Part shown: piece by piece, positions 6,735 to 8,459 of the stretch
Position numbering within the stretch: the stretch's first letter is position 1
How the letters are laid out: every line of letters begins with the position of its first letter
Assembly (NCBI GenBank): GCA_001818895.1
Contig: MHLB01000031.1
Location: 7,742 to 16,200, forward strand
Direction: 5' to 3'
DNA from: Candidatus Liptonbacteria bacterium RIFCSPLOWO2_01_FULL_53_13
Lineage (GTDB): Bacteria; Patescibacteriota; Minisyncoccia; UBA6257; 2-01-FULL-56-20
Length of the DNA: 8,459 nucleotides
Position numbers and translations under genes: made by a program
Notes under the pieces: model-generated
The model's database searches: none
The model's input: the letters and a program-made list of their open reading frames with translations, nothing else
Told to the model about the DNA's origin: nothing

Positions 6735-8124
6735 GGATGTAGGAAAGTTCAAATAGCGCAAACGCGAAAAACAGGAAAAGATTGAGGTAGATAGGAAGTA
6801 CGTCAAAGAGAAGTATCGCCTGGACAAAGTATGCAACGGGAAGAGCGAATAACAATCCCCTCAAAATCGAGGACTGCCTTGCGGGCATCATTGCGTTCGC
6901 GGGCAAACGTACATGAGGGTCGCTCTGCATTTTTTGTTCTCCGTTTCTGCGCCGGAAGAATTGATAATAGAGTGCGGCAAACATGCCGAGATAAGAGATG
7001 AGTCCTATAAGCCCCGTCTCTGCAAGATAATCGAACACGACGCTGTGCGCCCTGTCAAACCATGTTTCCGTCTGTTTGCCGGGCACAAAATGCCTTGGGT
7101 CAAAATATTTATCAAATACGGTGCTGAAATTCTCCGGTCCCCAGCCGAAAAACGGTTTTTCTTTAAACCCTTGCCATGCGGATCCCCATGTCCAAAATCT
7201 TGTTTGAGCTGTCTGCTCGGTGATGCTGATGTTAAGAAAGCGGCTCCCAGGAATATTCTTGGCAATAAGCTCGCCCCGGAACGCGAAAATGATGCCTCCC
7301 ACTATGATGCATGCGAGAAGCCCGGCTCCTGCCCTCTTCTTGATCTTCTGTTCTGCAGAAAAAATCACGTATGCGAAAAACGCCGCTATGCCCGCAACAA
7401 GTCCGAGGAATCCTCCGCGCGTCTGGCTCAATACGAAAAAAGTGAGAAAGAAAAGTATAAGTGCGCCGTATCCGAGATTCAAAAGCAAGCGAGAGCCGTT
7501 CTTCCGCATGAACCAAAGATAAAATGCGTAGAACATTGAGAAGATGAGGTATGGTGCGACGTACGCCGGATTCCCCAACGATCCTTGGAATCGGGCATTT
7601 GAAAATAACCTGCTCCAAAAGCCGCCATCGCCGCTTCCGGGTGCGGCGATAAACCCTTGTACGCCAAGGAGAGCGACCACGCCATACATGATCATTCCAA
7701 CCGCGGCGACAAGCGACACTTGAAACATCCTCGTCCATTCTTCGCGGCGTTCAAACACGACCGTGAGTAAAACAAAAAACGCGTAGTAGTGGAGCATTTG
7801 AAATCCTCCTTCGCCGCGTTCGTAATTTGACCAGAATGCGGCGGCGCTATCATCCGCAAACACGCACGCGAGCAGAAATGCGAGCGCGAAGGCGGATACG
7901 GCGAGAAATATCGGCTTATCCAAGATTTTCGCAAATCGTTTCTCAAGCTCTCCATCTCTCGCTTCAAACGCCCACCACAGGAGGAGCGAAATAAGCGCGA
8001 GCTCTATCGCGGTGCGGAAAAAATAGTATTTGCCACCGATAAACGGGAAAAACGTGGATGACAGCACCACCACTACGGAGAACACCGAAGCATAGAGGAA
8101 GAATTTGGAGAGTTTGAGGAACAT
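6718..8124 (-). CDS. O-antigen ligase/polymerase family membrane protein (Wzy_C type)
   Basis: A 468-residue multi-pass inner-membrane protein of the WaaL/Wzy/PglL superfamily, which transfers or polymerises lipid-linked glycans on the outer face of the membrane. Seen: about eleven or twelve hydrophobic segments (for example 8-28, 36-52, 71-90, 111-124, 137-157, 185-206, 214-233, 238-256, 266-282, 364-390, 421-462). Between the last ones lies a large loop with RFWTWGSAWQGFKEKPFFGWGPENF (309-333, the Wzy_C signature) and DRAHSVVFDYLAETGLIG (357-374). QTRGGFLGL (234-242) carries the conserved arginine, and H360 is the likely key histidine. It heads the operon, 129 nt after rny, and the ATG at 8124 has no clear Shine-Dalgarno. 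Sequence cannot say whether it is an O-antigen ligase, a Wzy polymerase or a protein glycosyl transferase. Its end overlaps the TPR gene by 17 nt. Confidence 0.92.
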   Translation of the reverse strand: MFLKLSKFFLYASVFSVVVVLSSTFFPFIGGKYYFFRTAIELALISLLLWWAFEARDGELEKRFAKILDKPIFLAVSAFALAFLLACVFADDSAAAFWSNYERGEGGFQMLHYYAFFVLLTVVFERREEWTRMFQVSLVAAVGMIMYGVVALLGVQGFIAAPGSGDGGFWSRLFSNARFQGSLGNPAYVAPYLIFSMFYAFYLWFMRKNGSRLLLNLGYGALILFFLTFFVLSQTRGGFLGLVAGIAAFFAYVIFSAEQKIKKRAGAGLLACIIVGGIIFAFRGELIAKNIPGSRFLNISITEQTAQTRFWTWGSAWQGFKEKPFFGWGPENFSTVFDKYFDPRHFVPGKQTETWFDRAHSVVFDYLAETGLIGLISYLGMFAALYYQFFRRRNGEQKMQSDPHVRLPANAMMPARQSSILRGLLFALPVAYFVQAILLFDVLPIYLNLFLFFAFALFELSYIHERQS

Positions 8125-8136
8125 AAGTGAGGTGAA

Positions 8137-8164
8137 TTTCTAATGACTAATTTCTAAGGACTAA
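8137..8164. repeat. Degenerate heptamer array, left arm
   Basis: Four successive 7-mers on the plus strand: TTTCTAA, TGACTAA, TTTCTAA, GGACTAA. The last four bases, CTAA, are constant and the first three vary. Read on the minus strand they are TTAGTCC, TTAGAAA, TTAGTCA, TTAGAAA. Copies one and three are identical. Confidence 0.8.
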
Positions 8165-8220
8165 ATAATGCTCAAATTCCCAAATGACTAATTTTAGGCA
8201 TTGATTCATTTTGTCATTCT

Positions 8221-8248
8221 TTAGAAATTAGTAATTAAGACTTGGTCA
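8221..8248. repeat. Degenerate heptamer array, right arm, inverted
   Basis: Successive plus-strand 7-mers TTAGAAA, TTAGTAA, TTAAGAC, TTGGTCA carry the same TTAGnnn pattern that the left array shows on the minus strand. The two arrays are therefore inverted relative to each other. ACTAATTTCTAA at 8146-8157 and TTAGAAATTAGT at 8221-8232 form a perfect 12-bp inverted repeat with 63 nt between the arms. Confidence 0.75.
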
Positions 8249-8253
8249 TTTTC

Positions 8254-8459
8254 CTACCTTGCGTATTCCACCGCGCGCATTTCCCGGATGACATTCACCT
8301 TTATCTCGCCCGGGTATTTTAACTCGGACTGCACCCTGTTCGCAATCTCGCGCGCCATCTCAAGCGCGCGGAAGTCGTCTATCTTTTCGGGAACGACGAA
8401 TACGCGGAGCTCCCTGCCCGCGGAGATCGCGTATGCCTGCCGCACGCCCGGAAAATCCA
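8254..8459 (-). CDS. rny: Ribonuclease Y, C-terminal end (5' part outside window)
   Basis: The last 67 or so residues of RNase Y, a membrane-anchored endoribonuclease that starts mRNA decay; the whole protein is about 500 residues. Seen: the frame runs from the window edge to TAG at 8256-8254. It contains [20 protein letters not shown], then [20 protein letters not shown], then [20 protein letters not shown] at the end. The AxxAGRExRV, YPGxIKVxVIRExRAVEYA ending is distinctive of RNase Y. The HD catalytic domain and KH domain lie upstream, out of view. The gene is not part of the glycan pathway and marks the boundary of the cluster. Confidence 0.95.
   Translation of the reverse strand, partial: DFPGVRQAYAISAGRELRVFVVPEKIDDFRALEMAREIANRVQSELKYPGEIKVNVIREMRAVEYAR

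Larger units (their letters stand above)
8125..8253. other. AT-rich intergenic region, probable leader of the glycan operon
   Basis: The only gap over 100 nt in the window, sharply AT-rich against GC-richer genes on either side. It holds two inverted arrays of 7-bp repeats. AATGACTAATTT occurs as a direct repeat at 8142-8153 and 8183-8194, with a one-mismatch inverted copy at 8225-8236. A promoter for the operon is expected here. The best minus-strand match I find is ATGACA (8217-8212), a 15-nt spacer, then TAAAAT (8196-8191). The spacer is short, so this is weak. No strong GC-rich hairpin with a T tract is present for rny termination. Confidence 0.6.

Noticed and set aside
6735..6836. Start at 6836 for the TPR gene, adding 34 residues
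   Set aside because: The extension lies over ligase coding sequence in another frame and ATG 6734 sits directly before the membrane segment. It is kept only as support for the frameshift idea.
8146..8232. 12-bp inverted repeat as a rho-independent terminator for rny
   Set aside because: The arms are AT-only apart from single bases, the loop is 63 nt and no T tract follows, so it does not fit an intrinsic terminator.
8137..8248. CRISPR or attachment site explanation for the repeats
   Set aside because: Units are 7 bp with no spacers, and there are no cas genes, integrase or tRNA nearby.
8443..8445. GTG at 8445 as the start of a small 63-residue gene
   Set aside because: The frame continues upstream to the window edge and matches the C-terminus of RNase Y, so the codon is an internal valine.

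Overview
The window reads as the 3' end of one housekeeping gene (RNase Y, rny) followed by a compact, one-direction surface-glycan operon. All genes are on the minus strand, so transcription runs from high to low coordinates. The style suggests a Patescibacteria/CPR (Parcubacteria-like) genome. The evidence is the RNase Y C-terminus, very tight packing with ATGA or TGATG overlaps, few Shine-Dalgarno sites, a TPR partner beside an O-antigen-ligase protein, and AT-rich heptamer repeats in the gaps. This placement is inference from style and remembered families; no taxonomic search was possible. TGA ends several genes at coupled junctions, so it is a stop codon here and not a sense codon as in the glycine-recoding CPR lineages.

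Layout in transcription order: rny 3' end (8459-8254); a 129-nt AT-rich gap with two inverted arrays of degenerate 7-bp repeats (8253-8125); O-antigen ligase/polymerase-type membrane protein (8124-6718); membrane-anchored TPR-like protein (6734-6105); GDP-mannose 4,6-dehydratase gmd (6105-5110); Nudix hydrolase resembling GDP-mannose mannosyl hydrolase (5113-4634); three paralogous extended SDR enzymes (4597-3665, 3644-2703, 2682-1747), of which the middle one keeps the GDP-L-fucose synthase residues; a protein with distant DUF218/YdcF-like features (1750-836); and the first 274 codons of a TylCIII/NovU-type sugar C-methyltransferase (822-1, running off the edge). A perfect 4 x 7 bp tandem repeat sits at the junction between the first two SDR genes.

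Inferred joint function: Gmd turns GDP-mannose into GDP-4-keto-6-deoxymannose. The fucose-synthase-like SDR can make GDP-L-fucose from it. The two other SDRs and the C-methyltransferase point to a second, possibly C-methylated deoxysugar. The ligase-type membrane protein with its TPR partner would polymerise or transfer the glycan outside the membrane. No glycosyltransferase, flippase or GDP-mannose supply gene (manB/manC) is visible, so the locus probably continues past position 1. I see no tRNA, rRNA, CRISPR array or transposase. The most noteworthy signals are the heptamer arrays, the ligase/TPR pair that looks like a split fusion protein, and active-site departures in the Nudix protein and two of the SDRs.
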